A stretch of 37,965 bases of DNA, taken from the NCBI RefSeq assembly GCF_900114745.1, contig NZ_FOUB01000035.1, positions 1 through 37,965 of the forward strand. Direction: 5' to 3'. Positions 9,589-19,346 of this stretch are shown one piece after another. Both the position numbers and the translations under genes were made by a program. Below the pieces are notes generated by a model. The model saw only the letters and a program-made list of their open reading frames with translations, made no database searches and was not told where the DNA came from. Every line of letters begins with the position of its first letter. The stretch's first letter is position 1. The stretch comes from Nitrosomonas communis. GTDB lineage: Bacteria > Pseudomonadota > Gammaproteobacteria > Burkholderiales > Nitrosomonadaceae.

Positions 9589-10419
9589 ATGTCACAACTA
9601 CCCCCCAAAGTATTATCATTTGCTGCGAGCGATCCAAGCGGTGGAGCAGGTATACAGGCTGATATTCTCACATTAGCAAGTATAGGTTGTCATCCACTTT
9701 CAGTTATTACCGCGGTAACCATCCAGGATACTGTTGGCATTGAGAATATAATGGCACTGGATTCTGAGTGGATTGCTGATCAAGCTCGTATCGTGTTAGA
9801 AGATATGCCAGTAGATGCTTTTAAAATAGGCCTACTCGGCAGTGTAGAAACTGTCGTTGTCATTGCGGAAATAATTGCTGATTATCCAAATATTCCAGTG
9901 GTTCTTGATCCAGTGCTTGCTTCTGGCCGTGGTGATCCACTTGCTAATGAACAGATAATTACAGCCATACGTGATTTATTAATTCCACAAACTACCATTA
10001 TTACGCCAAATAGTTTAGAAGCAAGACGGCTGGTACTTGAGAATGAGGACGAATTAGAAATTATTGATTTAAAACAAAGTGCAGATCGGTTATTACAGAT
10101 AGGGTGCGAATATGCCTTAATCACGGGTACTCATGAAAATACAGTTAAGGTAATTAATACACTATATGATACTAACGGTGTTATCCGTTCTGATGAATGG
10201 CAGCGTTTGCCCGGGTCTTATCATGGATCAGGGTGCACGCTCTCGTCAGCGATTGCTGCCTCTCTCGCACATGGATTGCCTATTGCTGAAAGTGTTTATG
10301 AAGCACAAGACTATACCTGGCATGCACTTAAATCAGGGTTCCGTCCTGGGATGGGTCAATATTTACCAGATAGATTCTTCTGGGCGTCTGATGAGAATGA
10401 TTTAGAAGAAAGAAAATAG
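9589..10419 (+). CDS. thiD: Hydroxymethylpyrimidine/phosphomethylpyrimidine kinase ThiD
   Basis: ThiD phosphorylates HMP and HMP-P to HMP-PP in thiamine synthesis. 276 residues of ribokinase fold. The substrate-binding start SFAASDPSGGAGIQADILT, the DPVLASGRGDPL loop and the anion-hole motif PGSYHGSGCTLSSAIAASLA with the catalytic Cys/Asp region are clear. thiE starts 9 nt downstream, so both thiamine genes are expressed together, and hemL follows 14 nt after thiE. Confidence 0.96.
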   Translation: MSQLPPKVLSFAASDPSGGAGIQADILTLASIGCHPLSVITAVTIQDTVGIENIMALDSEWIADQARIVLEDMPVDAFKIGLLGSVETVVVIAEIIADYPNIPVVLDPVLASGRGDPLANEQIITAIRDLLIPQTTIITPNSLEARRLVLENEDELEIIDLKQSADRLLQIGCEYALITGTHENTVKVINTLYDTNGVIRSDEWQRLPGSYHGSGCTLSSAIAASLAHGLPIAESVYEAQDYTWHALKSGFRPGMGQYLPDRFFWASDENDLEERK

Positions 10420-10428
10420 CTGCTTTTA

Positions 10429-11082
10429 ATGATAACTCACGAAATTAATGGCTTATATGCCATTACACCTGATATTACGGGTACAACACAGCTGTGTGAG
10501 ATGACGCGTCAGGCGCTTGCAGCTGGCGTTCAATATGTTCAATATCGAAATAAAATCGCCGATTACAGATTGCGTCTGACTCAGGCAAAAGCATTATCCA
10601 AGCTTTGTAAACAATATGGTGCCATTTTAATTATTAATGATCATTATGATTTAGTTATAGAAGTTGATGCTGATGGAATACATATAGGAAAAGAAGATAT
10701 TACTATTACTGATGCTAGAGACTATCTAGGGCAAAACAAAATTATCGGCGTGTCCTGTTATAATCAGCTGGAGTTAGCTCTTGAGGCAGAAAGAATGGGT
10801 GCTGATTATGTTGCATTTGGCGCCTTTTTTTACTCAAAAACTAAAATGAATACGGTAAGCGCATCCATTGACTTATTGTCTGAAGCAAAGAAGAAATTGA
10901 ATATTCCCCTCGTTGCAATTGGTGGCATTACTTTGGCTAATGCTGTTTCATTAATCAATCGTGGAAGCGATTCTATTGCTGTATGTCATGAGCTATTTGG
11001 TGCTCAGAATATTCATTTTGTTGTAAAAAAATTTAACCAGTTATTTTTTAGGACTGAACAGACTTTTTCTTCATCATCTTAA
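10429..11082 (+). CDS. thiE: Thiamine-phosphate synthase ThiE
   Basis: Joins HMP-PP with thiazole phosphate to give thiamine phosphate. 217 residues of TIM-barrel fold. Substrate contacts appear at VQYRNK, LIINDHYDLV, GIHIGKEDI and VAIGGITLANA, the last binding phosphate. The C-terminal 20 residues, rich in Phe and Ser, extend past the family core. It lies between thiD and hemL with short spacers. Confidence 0.95.
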   Translation: MITHEINGLYAITPDITGTTQLCEMTRQALAAGVQYVQYRNKIADYRLRLTQAKALSKLCKQYGAILIINDHYDLVIEVDADGIHIGKEDITITDARDYLGQNKIIGVSCYNQLELALEAERMGADYVAFGAFFYSKTKMNTVSASIDLLSEAKKKLNIPLVAIGGITLANAVSLINRGSDSIAVCHELFGAQNIHFVVKKFNQLFFRTEQTFSSSS

Positions 11083-11096
11083 TGACGAGTAAGTAA

Positions 11097-12380
11097 ATGA
11101 CCTCACTTAATCAACAATTATATGAATCATCTCAGAAGTATATTCCTGGAGGTGTTAACTCGCCTGTACGCGCTTTTAAATCTGTTGGTGGTACGCCTAT
11201 TTTTTTCAAACGTGGTAAAGGGGCTTATTTTTGGGATGCGGATGAAAAATCTTACATAGATTATGTCGGTTCATGGGGACCGCTTATTCTTGGTCATGCT
11301 CATCCCAACGTGGTCAAAGCAGTTCAAGAAGCCGCACAGAATGGATTATCCTTTGGCGCTCCTACCGAAACAGAACTAGAAATTGCTGAGCTGCTTTGTA
11401 AATTGCTTCCTTCGATAGAACAAGTGCGGTTGGTGAGTTCAGGTACTGAAGCCGGGATGAGTGCTATTCGCTTAGCACGTGGCTATACCGGTAGAAGTCA
11501 TATTATTAAATTTGAGGGGTGTTATCACGGTCATGATGATGCCTTATTAGTAAAAGCGGGTTCTGGTGCACTGACATTTGGTCATCCTAGCTCAGCAGGT
11601 GTTCCAGCTGAAACTGCAGCACATACTATCGTACTAAGCTATAACGATATTGCTGGTTTGGAAAGAACCTTTCATGAATTTGGCAAGGAAATTGCTGCCG
11701 CTATCGTTGAGCCAGTCGCAGGGAACATGAATCTGGTGAAAGCAGAGCCAGATTTTTTATTAGCTTTAAGAAGGCTATGCACACAATATGGTAGCGTTCT
11801 GATTTTTGACGAAGTCATGACAGGGTTTCGCGTTGGTCTGGAATGTGCTCAGGGACTTTATCAGATTAAACCTGATCTTACGATACTAGGTAAAGTGATA
11901 GGGGGAGGTATGCCTCTGGCTGCATTTGGGGGACGACGGGAAATTATGCAGTGCCTGGCTCCACTGGGCGCGGTATATCAAGCAGGTACCTTATCTGGTA
12001 ATCCTGTTGCGGTTGCAGCTGGACTAGCAACGCTTCTCGAAGTACAAGCGCCCGGTTTTTATGAAACACTTTCAGCTAAAACTCAACAGCTGACTCAGGG
12101 TTTGACAGCTGTTGCAAACAAATGTGGTGTAAGTTTTTGCGCCGAGTCTGTTGGTGGCATGTTTGGTTTATATTTTAGTAAAGAATCACCAAAAAGTTTT
12201 GCAGATGTAATGGCGTGTGATAAAGCAGCATTTAACCGCTTTTTTCATGCAATGCTACAAGAAGGAATTTATTTTGCGCCATCTGCATATGAGGCAGGTT
12301 TCGTTTCTGCTATGCATAATAGCCAAGATATTGACAATACGTTGCTTGCAGCTGAACGTATTTTTAGTTCCTGGGTATAG
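11097..12380 (+). CDS. hemL: Glutamate-1-semialdehyde 2,1-aminomutase HemL
   Basis: Converts glutamate-1-semialdehyde to 5-aminolevulinate, the precursor of haem, using pyridoxal phosphate. 427 residues, the normal length. [13 protein letters not shown] at the start, [16 protein letters not shown] (PLP phosphate site), DEVMTGFRV, and [17 protein letters not shown] with the Schiff-base lysine at about residue 266 are textbook motifs. It is the last gene of the thiD-thiE-hemL unit and is followed by a strong hairpin. High haem demand fits an organism rich in cytochromes. Confidence 0.97.
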   Translation: MTSLNQQLYESSQKYIPGGVNSPVRAFKSVGGTPIFFKRGKGAYFWDADEKSYIDYVGSWGPLILGHAHPNVVKAVQEAAQNGLSFGAPTETELEIAELLCKLLPSIEQVRLVSSGTEAGMSAIRLARGYTGRSHIIKFEGCYHGHDDALLVKAGSGALTFGHPSSAGVPAETAAHTIVLSYNDIAGLERTFHEFGKEIAAAIVEPVAGNMNLVKAEPDFLLALRRLCTQYGSVLIFDEVMTGFRVGLECAQGLYQIKPDLTILGKVIGGGMPLAAFGGRREIMQCLAPLGAVYQAGTLSGNPVAVAAGLATLLEVQAPGFYETLSAKTQQLTQGLTAVANKCGVSFCAESVGGMFGLYFSKESPKSFADVMACDKAAFNRFFHAMLQEGIYFAPSAYEAGFVSAMHNSQDIDNTLLAAERIFSSWV

Positions 12381-12390
12381 AAATATTAAA

Positions 12391-12415
12391 TTACCACCGA
12401 TAGCATCGGTGGTAA
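12391..12415. terminator. Perfect hairpin between hemL and the convergent cytochrome c4 gene
   Basis: An 11-bp perfect stem, TTACCACCGAT with ATCGGTGGTAA, closes a 3-nt AGC loop directly after hemL. It is followed by TTTGCAATTTTT. The convergent minus-strand cytochrome gene ends at 12467, so the hairpin may serve both directions. Confidence 0.8.
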
Positions 12416-12466
12416 TTTGCAATTTTTAATAAAAGATTAGGCCTCTTTTAATAGCAGAATCTTACT

Positions 12467-13111
12467 CTACTGTAACGTTGCGATATATTCAGCTACAGCT
12501 TTTATTTCCTGAGTACTCATGCGTAGTACGACTTTTTGCATAGAGCTATTGATGTCATTAGCACGATTTCCCCGATAAAATGCATCTAATTGAGAAATTG
12601 TATAGGTTGGGTGCTGACCTGCGAGTTTAGGATAATGAGGAGGGATACCTGCTCCGTTAAGGGAATGACAGCTGGAACAAGCTGGCACATTATTTTCTAA
12701 ATTACCACCATTATATATTTTTCTACCTATTTCTAGTAACGATTGATCACTATTACTCGTCATAGCAGGTGTAGTTTTTTGTTGAGCATAGTAAGCAGCG
12801 ATATTCTTCATATCATCTGCAGAGAGTGCTGCAACCATAGAGGCCATCACCTGACTATCGCGTTTTGCAGGTGAATCACCTTCTGCCTTAAAATCCATTA
12901 ATTGCTTGGTAATATACTCCGCATGCTGGCCAGCAAGAGTCGGGTTGCTTGGGATAACGCTATTGCCATCGGCATTATGGCAACCAGAGCAAACACCCGT
13001 AGCAATTTCTTTGCCTTTTTCGGAATCACCATGAGTACTAGGCGTATCGGCTAAAATCTGATTTGAAAATATAAATGCAAAAATAATAGCAGTATTTTTA
13101 ATGACTTTCAT
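12467..13111 (-). CDS. Periplasmic dihaem cytochrome c4
   Basis: An electron carrier with two covalent haems. From the inner ATG (about 13111) it begins with a signal peptide (MKVIKNTAIIFAFIFSNQI, cleavage after QILA). Two homologous domains follow, each with one CxxCH site: VCSGCHNADGN and ACSSCHSLNGAG. Candidate axial Met ligands are in SQVMASMV and SSMQKVVLRM. The length of 214 residues fits the c4 family. The frame is open 11 codons further upstream (to 13144), but that would put charged residues before the signal peptide. Such proteins pass electrons to terminal oxidases, and in ammonia oxidisers they are abundant. Confidence 0.9.
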   Translation of the reverse strand: MKVIKNTAIIFAFIFSNQILADTPSTHGDSEKGKEIATGVCSGCHNADGNSVIPSNPTLAGQHAEYITKQLMDFKAEGDSPAKRDSQVMASMVAALSADDMKNIAAYYAQQKTTPAMTSNSDQSLLEIGRKIYNGGNLENNVPACSSCHSLNGAGIPPHYPKLAGQHPTYTISQLDAFYRGNRANDINSSMQKVVLRMSTQEIKAVAEYIATLQ

Positions 13112-13843
13112 ATTTTGAAGAATAGATGGTTTTAAGGTTTGCATAAAAAGAAAAGCGCTGAATTAGCCCCGCATTCTAACAAGGTTTATTCATAACAGTA
13201 AACGGTTATAGCTGATAATCCATCAGAATAAAAATATTTTTTTCTTATATTAGCGCTGGTTAATAGAGATTTTGGAAGATTGTTCAGCTAGGATTGAATT
13301 AAATAAAAAGAGCGCATGACACAAAAGATAAAGATATCCAGAAAAATAAAATTGTTATCTTCAGGAGTAGCATGCAAAATATAATTATATTTGGTATTGA
13401 GTTCTATCGAACCAGAGCAGATATTATATAAATAGAGTAATGCGAGATTTAAAAGTAATTAATGAGCTGCAGCAATTTAATATACTTTAACGACATGTTA
13501 AGGTAATGAGTAAAGTCCGTGGCATAGCACTATTTCATCCAGCATGTTACGTGAGCAGTGTTCGTAGCAATGCAATTGATAGAGAAAGTAAAAAGAAAAG
13601 GTATTTGTATTTCAAGTGTAAATATAAATTGTAAATTATTAGTAAGTTGAATTTTGAGCTAGTAAAATTCATCATTTTTAATCACCCGAAAGAAGTGGAC
13701 AACAAAACCCTTATCCTTATCCAGCAATTTTTGATAAGCAAACTGGAAATAACAGCATAGGATGCTCTAATAGCAACAACAAGCTCTAAAATACAAAAAG
13801 TGAAGAATTTTATTATGTAATGGTTGAATTATTGAGAAATATT
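13112..13843. other. About 700-bp AT-rich intergenic region
   Basis: It separates the cytochrome c4 gene (minus) from map (plus), so both promoters must lie here. The best small frame is 13506-13634 (42 codons, start MSKVRGIALF), with only a weak AAGG close to its ATG; I do not call it a gene. No tRNA, hairpin-plus-T-run or clear mobile remnant was seen. Confidence 0.5.
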
Positions 13844-14653
13844 GTGACGGTTCAGATAAAAACCCCTGAGGAAATTGAAAAAATGCGGATAGCCGGGAGA
13901 CTGGCGTCCGAGGTTCTTGATTACATTACACCTTATGTTGTTACGGGCATTACGACTGGCGAGCTTGATAAGCTTTGCCATGACTACATGGTTAATGTTC
14001 AAAAAACTACACCTGCACCACTTAATTATGCTCCCCCTGGATATAGCCCTTTTCCAAAATCAATCTGTACTTCAATTAACCACCAGGTTTGTCATGGCAT
14101 TCCAGGAGATAAAAAATTGAAAGAGGGAGATATCGTCAATATTGATGTGACGGTAATTTATAATGGATATCATGGTGATACCAGTCGCATGTATTATGTT
14201 GGGCAGCCTTCGATACAGGCAAAGCGCTTATGTGAGGTGACTTTTGAATCGATGTGGCGAGGAATAGAAGAAATCAGACCTGGTAAACATTTAGGTGATA
14301 TTGGTTATGCCATTCAACGCATGGCTGAAGGTGCAGGTTATAGTGTAGTAAGAGAATTTTGTGGTCATGGTATTGGTGCAAAATTTCATGAAGATCCCCA
14401 GGTTCTTCATTATGGGCGTCCCGGTACAGGGCTGATGCTTACAGCCGGCATGATTTTTACCGTTGAACCTATGATCAATGCGGGGAAAGCTGCTATCCGT
14501 GCGCTGCCAGATGGTTGGACAGTGATAACGAAAGATCGCAGCTTATCAGCCCAATGGGAGCATACTGTGCTAGTTACTGAGAATGGTTATGAAATATTAA
14601 CAATATCAACAGGTTCTCCACCCAAACCGACTTCTTATCGTTTTGCTACCTAA
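13844..14653 (+). CDS. map: Type I methionine aminopeptidase
   Basis: Removes the N-terminal methionine from new proteins. All five metal ligands are visible: Asp in NIDVTVIYNG, Asp in HGDTSRMYY, His in CGHGIGAKFHEDP, Glu in FTVEPMIN and Glu in AQWEHTVLVTENG. The substrate His is in CHGIPGD. I prefer the GTG at 13844, which gives the family-like start TVQIKTPEEIEKMRIAG. An ATG eight codons upstream (13820) is also in frame. From the GTG the protein is 269 residues, close to E. coli Map (264). Confidence 0.93.
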   Translation: MTVQIKTPEEIEKMRIAGRLASEVLDYITPYVVTGITTGELDKLCHDYMVNVQKTTPAPLNYAPPGYSPFPKSICTSINHQVCHGIPGDKKLKEGDIVNIDVTVIYNGYHGDTSRMYYVGQPSIQAKRLCEVTFESMWRGIEEIRPGKHLGDIGYAIQRMAEGAGYSVVREFCGHGIGAKFHEDPQVLHYGRPGTGLMLTAGMIFTVEPMINAGKAAIRALPDGWTVITKDRSLSAQWEHTVLVTENGYEILTISTGSPPKPTSYRFAT

Positions 14654-14703
14654 ATACTTGCTCTAATATTTTAGATGAAAATTTTTGATAACGGACTGCA
14701 ATA

Positions 14704-15429
14704 ATGTTCCGTCATAACAATCGCGCTGCTAGCCAAATTCGCCCAGTCAAGATTACACGTCGTTATACCAAGTATGCTGAAGGAGCTGTACTCATTGAAT
14801 GTGGCGATACTAAAGTTATATGTACGGCCAGTGTTGCCGACAAAGTTCCTCCCTTTCTTAAGGGAGCAGGGCAGGGATGGTTAACTGCTGAGTATGGTAT
14901 GCTGCCCTGTTCAACGAATGAGCGTATGCAGCGAGAGGCTGCAAAAGGTAAGCAATCCGGGCGTACTATGGAAATTCAACGCTTGATAGGGCGAGCATTA
15001 CGCTCAATCATTAATTTGGAAATTTTAGGAGAACGAACCATTCAAATTGACTGTGATGTCATCCAGGCGGATGGAGGAACCAGGACGGCAAGTATTACGG
15101 GTGCATTTGTTGCACTATACGATGCAGTCGAGTCTCTATTGGCACAGCGCTTGATCGTAAGTAATCCAATACGGGATCACGTTGCAGCTATCTCTGTGGG
15201 TATACATGATGGTTCACCTTTGATTGATCTGGATTATTCCGAAGATTCTACTTGCGATACTGATATGAATGTTGTGATGACAGGAGGTCTTGATTTGGTG
15301 GAAGTGCAAGGAACTGCCGAAGGTGCAGCATTCACCCGGAAAGAGTTAGATGCTATGTTAGATTTGGCTCAGCAGGGAATAATGGAACTGATTTCCTTGC
15401 AAAAAAAAGCATTTGCAGCGGATCAATAA
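14704..15429 (+). CDS. rph: Ribonuclease PH
   Basis: A phosphate-dependent 3'-5' exonuclease that trims tRNA 3' ends; it forms a hexamer. 241 residues, full length, so not the truncated form of E. coli K-12. Conserved runs are [47 protein letters not shown] and [18 protein letters not shown]. The rdgB ATG is 4 nt after its stop, a pairing common in proteobacteria. Confidence 0.97.
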   Translation: MFRHNNRAASQIRPVKITRRYTKYAEGAVLIECGDTKVICTASVADKVPPFLKGAGQGWLTAEYGMLPCSTNERMQREAAKGKQSGRTMEIQRLIGRALRSIINLEILGERTIQIDCDVIQADGGTRTASITGAFVALYDAVESLLAQRLIVSNPIRDHVAAISVGIHDGSPLIDLDYSEDSTCDTDMNVVMTGGLDLVEVQGTAEGAAFTRKELDAMLDLAQQGIMELISLQKKAFAADQ

Positions 15430-15433
15430 AACT

Positions 15434-16027
15434 ATGCAAGAGCTCGTCATTGCGAGTAATAACTCAGGCAAGCTGCGAGAAATACAACAACTACTTGCAC
15501 CGCTTGGAATCGAGGCTATAGCGCAATCAAATTTAGCGGTGACTGAAATCGAAGAGCCTTATGGCACCTTTGTTGAGAATGCGCTTGCCAAAGCACGCCA
15601 CGCTAGCCGAGTTACTGGTTTACCTGCACTTGCAGATGATTCCGGTGTTTGTGTCAATATTCTGGGCGGTGCGCCCGGTGTATTGTCTGCCCGCTATGCA
15701 GGCGAGCCTAAGTCAGATGAGCGCAACAACCAGAAACTAATCGGTATATTGAAAAATCAACCCGATCGCAGTGCCTATTACTACTGTATTATCGTGTTGG
15801 TAAGGCATGCTGACGATCCACAGCCCATTATTGCCGATGATAGCTGGCATGGTGAGATCATGTTGGAACCCCGCGGGACAGGGGGATTTGGATATGATCC
15901 GTATTTTTTCTTGCCTGACTTGAATAAAACAGCGGCGCAACTTCCGATGGAGCAAAAGAACCAGATCAGTCATCGTGGAAAAGCCCTCAAGAAGCTAAGC
16001 GAGTTTCTTGCGGTTATCAAACTCTAA
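15434..16027 (+). CDS. rdgB: XTP/dITP diphosphatase RdgB (Ham1 family)
   Basis: Cleans the nucleotide pool by hydrolysing dITP, XTP and ITP to the monophosphate. The 198-residue protein starts LVIASNNSGKLREIQ (substrate loop SNNSGK). EEPYGTFVENALAKARHA, LPALADDSGVCV (catalytic Asp) and GTGGFGYDPYFF follow. The frame is open to a TTG at 15413 inside rph, but the ATG at 15434 gives the family start. Confidence 0.96.
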   Translation: MQELVIASNNSGKLREIQQLLAPLGIEAIAQSNLAVTEIEEPYGTFVENALAKARHASRVTGLPALADDSGVCVNILGGAPGVLSARYAGEPKSDERNNQKLIGILKNQPDRSAYYYCIIVLVRHADDPQPIIADDSWHGEIMLEPRGTGGFGYDPYFFLPDLNKTAAQLPMEQKNQISHRGKALKKLSEFLAVIKL

Positions 16028-16062
16028 TTATTTTTGCATCGAACACAGGTATTTGATTGATC

Positions 16063-17298
16063 ATGGTAACGGCTATTTCCGTTTCATCTATATTTAGTAC
16101 GCAATCGCCCAAGCTTTCAACTTTACCGCCATTGAGCCTTTATATTCACATACCATGGTGTGTAAAAAAATGTCCGTATTGTGATTTTAATTCACATGAA
16201 ATTGGCAAAAAGGGGAGTGCATTGCCCGAAGATGAGTATGTCTCGGCGCTTATCCGTGATTTGGAAATGGCGTTACCTCAAATCTGGGGACGACCTGTCA
16301 CTAGCGTGTTTCTGGGTGGTGGAACGCCCAGTTTGCTAAGTGCTCAAGCAGTTGACGAAATGCTCACCCATGTCAGAATGCTCTTGCCACTGGAACTTTC
16401 TGCTGAAATTACGCTGGAAGCCAACCCTGGCACATTCGAAGCACAAAAATTTGCAGATTTCCGCACTGCGGGGATCAATCGCCTGTCCATCGGTATTCAA
16501 AGCTTCAATCCCAAACACTTGCAAGCATTGGGGCGAATACATGATGATAAGGAAGCGCATCATGCAATCGAAATTGCATTAAAAAATTTTGATAACGTGA
16601 ACCTAGATCTGATGTATGCATTACCAGATCAAACCCTGGAAGAAGTCAGTCATGATATTGCGCTTGCATGCGCCTCAGGGGCTCCGCATATTTCAGCTTA
16701 CCATCTGACACTGGAACCTAATACACTATTTTATCGCTTTCCTCCTTCGTTACCAGATGATGATCTTGCTGCTGAGATGCAATTGATGATTGAACAGACA
16801 GTATCAAGTTCGGGTTATTCCAACTACGAGATTTCGGCATTTGCCAAGCCTAATTATCAATCGCGTCACAATTTAAATTACTGGCAATTTGGCGATTATT
16901 TGGGGATCGGTGCGGGGGCGCACAGTAAAATCAGCTTCCAACATAAGATAATACGACAAATGCGCTATAAGCAACCCAAGCAGTATCTTGCAAAGATGTT
17001 AACGAAGGGCAGCCCCTTGGATGATCCAGTACAATCTGAACACGAAATTCAGGCGGAAGACCGCGCATTTGAATTCATGATGAATGCGCTTCGTTTAACC
17101 AGTGGCTTTCAGGTCGATAGCTTTCAGGCGCGGACGGGTATGCCTATTACCACTATTCAGCAACAATTGGAAGAAGCAGAGCAACGAAATTTAATCAGCT
17201 GGGATCATCATCGCATCATGCCAACGCTAACAGGTAGACGTTTTTTAAATGATTTATTGCAGATTTTTTTACCAGAAAAGCGTAGGGATTGTATCTAG
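16063..17298 (+). CDS. hemW: Radical SAM haem chaperone HemW
   Basis: 411 residues from the ATG at 16063 (a TTG two codons earlier is less likely). The radical SAM motif CVKKCPYC follows LSLYIHIPW near residue 30, then FLGGGTPSLL, IGIQSFNPKHLQALGRIH and NLDLMYALPDQT. The C-terminal HemW domain has YLGIGAGAHSK and EFMMNALRLTSGF. The CxxxCxxC followed by a plain DF, without the fourth CPDH-type Cys of HemN, marks it as the haem-trafficking protein rather than the coproporphyrinogen dehydrogenase. About 30 extra residues precede the core. It is the last gene of the rph-rdgB-hemW run. Confidence 0.93.
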   Translation: MVTAISVSSIFSTQSPKLSTLPPLSLYIHIPWCVKKCPYCDFNSHEIGKKGSALPEDEYVSALIRDLEMALPQIWGRPVTSVFLGGGTPSLLSAQAVDEMLTHVRMLLPLELSAEITLEANPGTFEAQKFADFRTAGINRLSIGIQSFNPKHLQALGRIHDDKEAHHAIEIALKNFDNVNLDLMYALPDQTLEEVSHDIALACASGAPHISAYHLTLEPNTLFYRFPPSLPDDDLAAEMQLMIEQTVSSSGYSNYEISAFAKPNYQSRHNLNYWQFGDYLGIGAGAHSKISFQHKIIRQMRYKQPKQYLAKMLTKGSPLDDPVQSEHEIQAEDRAFEFMMNALRLTSGFQVDSFQARTGMPITTIQQQLEEAEQRNLISWDHHRIMPTLTGRRFLNDLLQIFLPEKRRDCI

Positions 17299-17391
17299 TT
17301 GAATGATAAATTTAAATTATTCTTAACCATCAAATTTTATTATTCTGGAGAAGAATAACCAGCGAAAGTAAATTTAGTGGCTTATATAAAG

Positions 17392-17667
17392 CTTGAGGAA
17401 GTTGTTGTCATGGCATTCACTTCCACTACGATGGTTGGCAAAATTGCTGCCGTATAGTTACCGATCATGACCTTTTTTGTATTGGGTTATGAGTATGCCA
17501 TGGTAAATATATTCGTCATCCCAGCAGGGATGTGATTAGGAGAAAATATTACCATTGCCGAATGGTGGCTTTGGAACGGATTTCCAGTCATTTTGGGTAA
17601 TATCCCAGGAGGAATGGTTTTTACTGGTTTTGCACTTTATTTGACAAGTGCAAAACGTAAAGAATAG
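17392..17667 (+). pseudogene. Remnant of a formate/nitrite transporter (FocA/NirC family)
   Basis: One continuous reading phase from 17392 to the TAG at 17667 gives a C-terminal part of an FNT channel, with TAG and TGA stops inside. The segment after the TAG reads LPIMTFFVLGYEYAMVNIF, matching the conserved FNT helix that precedes VIPAG. Next comes WWLWNGFPVILGNIPGG, the family's conserved N-x-x-GG region, and it ends in a Lys/Arg tail. The N-terminal half of the transporter is missing. Because both stops and the deletion lie in one phase, this is a decaying gene rather than a frameshift artefact. Confidence 0.72.
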
Positions 17668-17689
17668 AAACCCATTAAGCTACTCCCTG

Positions 17690-18958
17690 TTACTGCCGGA
17701 GTACTCGGTACAATTGCTTTAAATACGGAAAATAATGCACTTCAATGGAATGGCGCGGATGTCGGATAAATTGTTGTTCTAAGCATTTACCTTCAATGTA
17801 TGCTTGTTCACGCCAGTTAATTGGAAGATGTATTTTGTCAGCAATCAGTTGAGCAGCCAGCCTGGCCTGGATTTCAGAAAGTGGCCAGATACACCCTTGA
17901 GGCTGTATTAATCCGATAAAAATCAGAGTGGAGTGTTCTGGGTGGAACATGCGAAGATAGAGCGGAATACTAGTGATATTTTCCCAGTTAATGAAAGATG
18001 AATCAAAAAAAGGAAAACTAATCTTATAACCTGTGGCAGCGATGATCACGTCGTATCTAGCAGAAGAGCCATCCTCAAAAAATACGTTTTGGCCTGAAAT
18101 TTCTTTGATCCCCTGACGAGGATGTATTTTCCCATGTCGTATTTTGTCTAATAGTTCAGAATTGATGGTAGGATGGGCTCTGGTTGGTGAAAAATCTGGC
18201 TCGAGTAATTGGTAATCACGGTAGCGTCCAATCTGGAGACGGAGAGAAATCTTCTGGAACCTATCACGGATATTTTGGGGTAACCATTGAAATGAAGCAG
18301 CAAAAGCATCGGTAGGTTGCCCCATAACAAACTTAGGAATAATATACTGCGGAGAACGGAGACTGATATCCACTCGCGCAGCAACACGGCTGGTTTCAAC
18401 AGCACAATCACAGCCAGAATTGCCCGCACCCACTACCAATACTTGTTTGCCTTCGAACCCCTGATTGGACTTGTAATCATGGCTATGCAGATATTCTCCC
18501 GTAAAGTCATTTTTCCAAGAAGGGTGACGTGGTGCCGAATGATGACCATTGGCTATCAATAGATAATCAAAATCTGCCCAGGTGCCATCGTTCAGAAACA
18601 GCCGCCAGCCCTCTTTTTCGGTTTTTTCTATATGTAGCACCGTAGCATTAAATCGAATATATTTCTCCAGATGAAAATGCTTGGTATAGACTTGAAAATA
18701 TGCAAGTACCTGCTGATGACTTGGATAATCAGGATAACTGTCGGGCATCGGGAAGTCGCTGAACTGCGACATTGATTTGCTAGAAATAATATGCGTTGTT
18801 TCGCAAATACTGCTATGACTCTTGTTGGCCGTAAATACCCAATTGCCGCCAATCTGGTCATTTTTCTCGAAGCAAGTAATATCTTCCAGGCCAGCTTCAA
18901 CCAAATTTTTTATGGTGGTAAGGCCTGAACAGCCTGCGCCGATTATAGCAATTCTCAT
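17690..18958 (-). CDS. Flavin-containing monooxygenase-like NAD(P)-binding oxidoreductase
   Basis: 422 residues from the ATG at 18958 (the frame opens two codons earlier at a TTG). It begins with the FAD-binding motif IIGAGCSGL and has FEKNDQIGGNW. The FMO signature appears as FTGEYLHSHDY, followed by the NADPH site VLVVGAGNSGCD and a late ATGYKISFPFF. This is the layout of class B FMO proteins, which oxygenate N- or S-containing substrates. The substrate is unknown. It stands alone, just after a decayed transporter gene, in a region that looks freely exchanged. Confidence 0.87.
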   Translation of the reverse strand: MRIAIIGAGCSGLTTIKNLVEAGLEDITCFEKNDQIGGNWVFTANKSHSSICETTHIISSKSMSQFSDFPMPDSYPDYPSHQQVLAYFQVYTKHFHLEKYIRFNATVLHIEKTEKEGWRLFLNDGTWADFDYLLIANGHHSAPRHPSWKNDFTGEYLHSHDYKSNQGFEGKQVLVVGAGNSGCDCAVETSRVAARVDISLRSPQYIIPKFVMGQPTDAFAASFQWLPQNIRDRFQKISLRLQIGRYRDYQLLEPDFSPTRAHPTINSELLDKIRHGKIHPRQGIKEISGQNVFFEDGSSARYDVIIAATGYKISFPFFDSSFINWENITSIPLYLRMFHPEHSTLIFIGLIQPQGCIWPLSEIQARLAAQLIADKIHLPINWREQAYIEGKCLEQQFIRHPRHSIEVHYFPYLKQLYRVLRQ

Positions 18959-19013
18959 AGGCAATTACCTGTACATGTATGAGAATAACTTGGAAGAAAT
19001 TCTAGAATTGTTT

Positions 19014-19160
19014 CTAGTAGTTAAAAGAAATAGGTACATTAACGACCATAGACGAATCCGATTCTCCTCTGCCCGGATTATGAGGAAATTTGGCGACTTT
19101 ATCAAATACAGCATTGGAATTTGATCCATCTTGTAGAATGTTATCAGATTCGTCGCTCAC
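19014..19160 (-). CDS. Possible small ORF, 48 codons, unknown
   Basis: A GTG-started frame in the 388-bp space between the FMO gene and the protease remnant. Its translation (start VSDESDNILQDGSNSNAVFD) is hydrophilic and rich in Asp, Ser and Asn, without Cys or membrane segments. No clear ribosome site precedes the GTG. It may equally be the tail of a degraded gene. I do not recognise it; the rest of 18959-19317 shows nothing I can name. Confidence 0.25.
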   Translation of the reverse strand: MSDESDNILQDGSNSNAVFDKVAKFPHNPGRGESDSSMVVNVPISFNY

Positions 19161-19317
19161 CGTAATTTATCTATCTCTTAAAGGAATAAAGCTACCGGCA
19201 GTTTCTTCATACTCCAGCAGCACGATTAAATATTTTCATATATTGCAATACGGCCTGAAAAAAATAGCCATACAGGAGAGACCAGAAATACCGTGAAATA
19301 CGCCATAAAAAATGCTG

Positions 19318-19345
19318 AAAAATTGAGTAGCCTGTTTTACTCAAT
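19318..19345 (-). terminator. Intrinsic terminator of the split aspartic-protease gene
   Basis: Read on the minus strand, directly after the stop at 19347, ATTGAGTA and TACTCAAT pair as an 8-bp stem around an 8-nt loop. A run of five T follows. This is a typical factor-independent terminator. Confidence 0.75.
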
Positions 19346-19346
19346 A

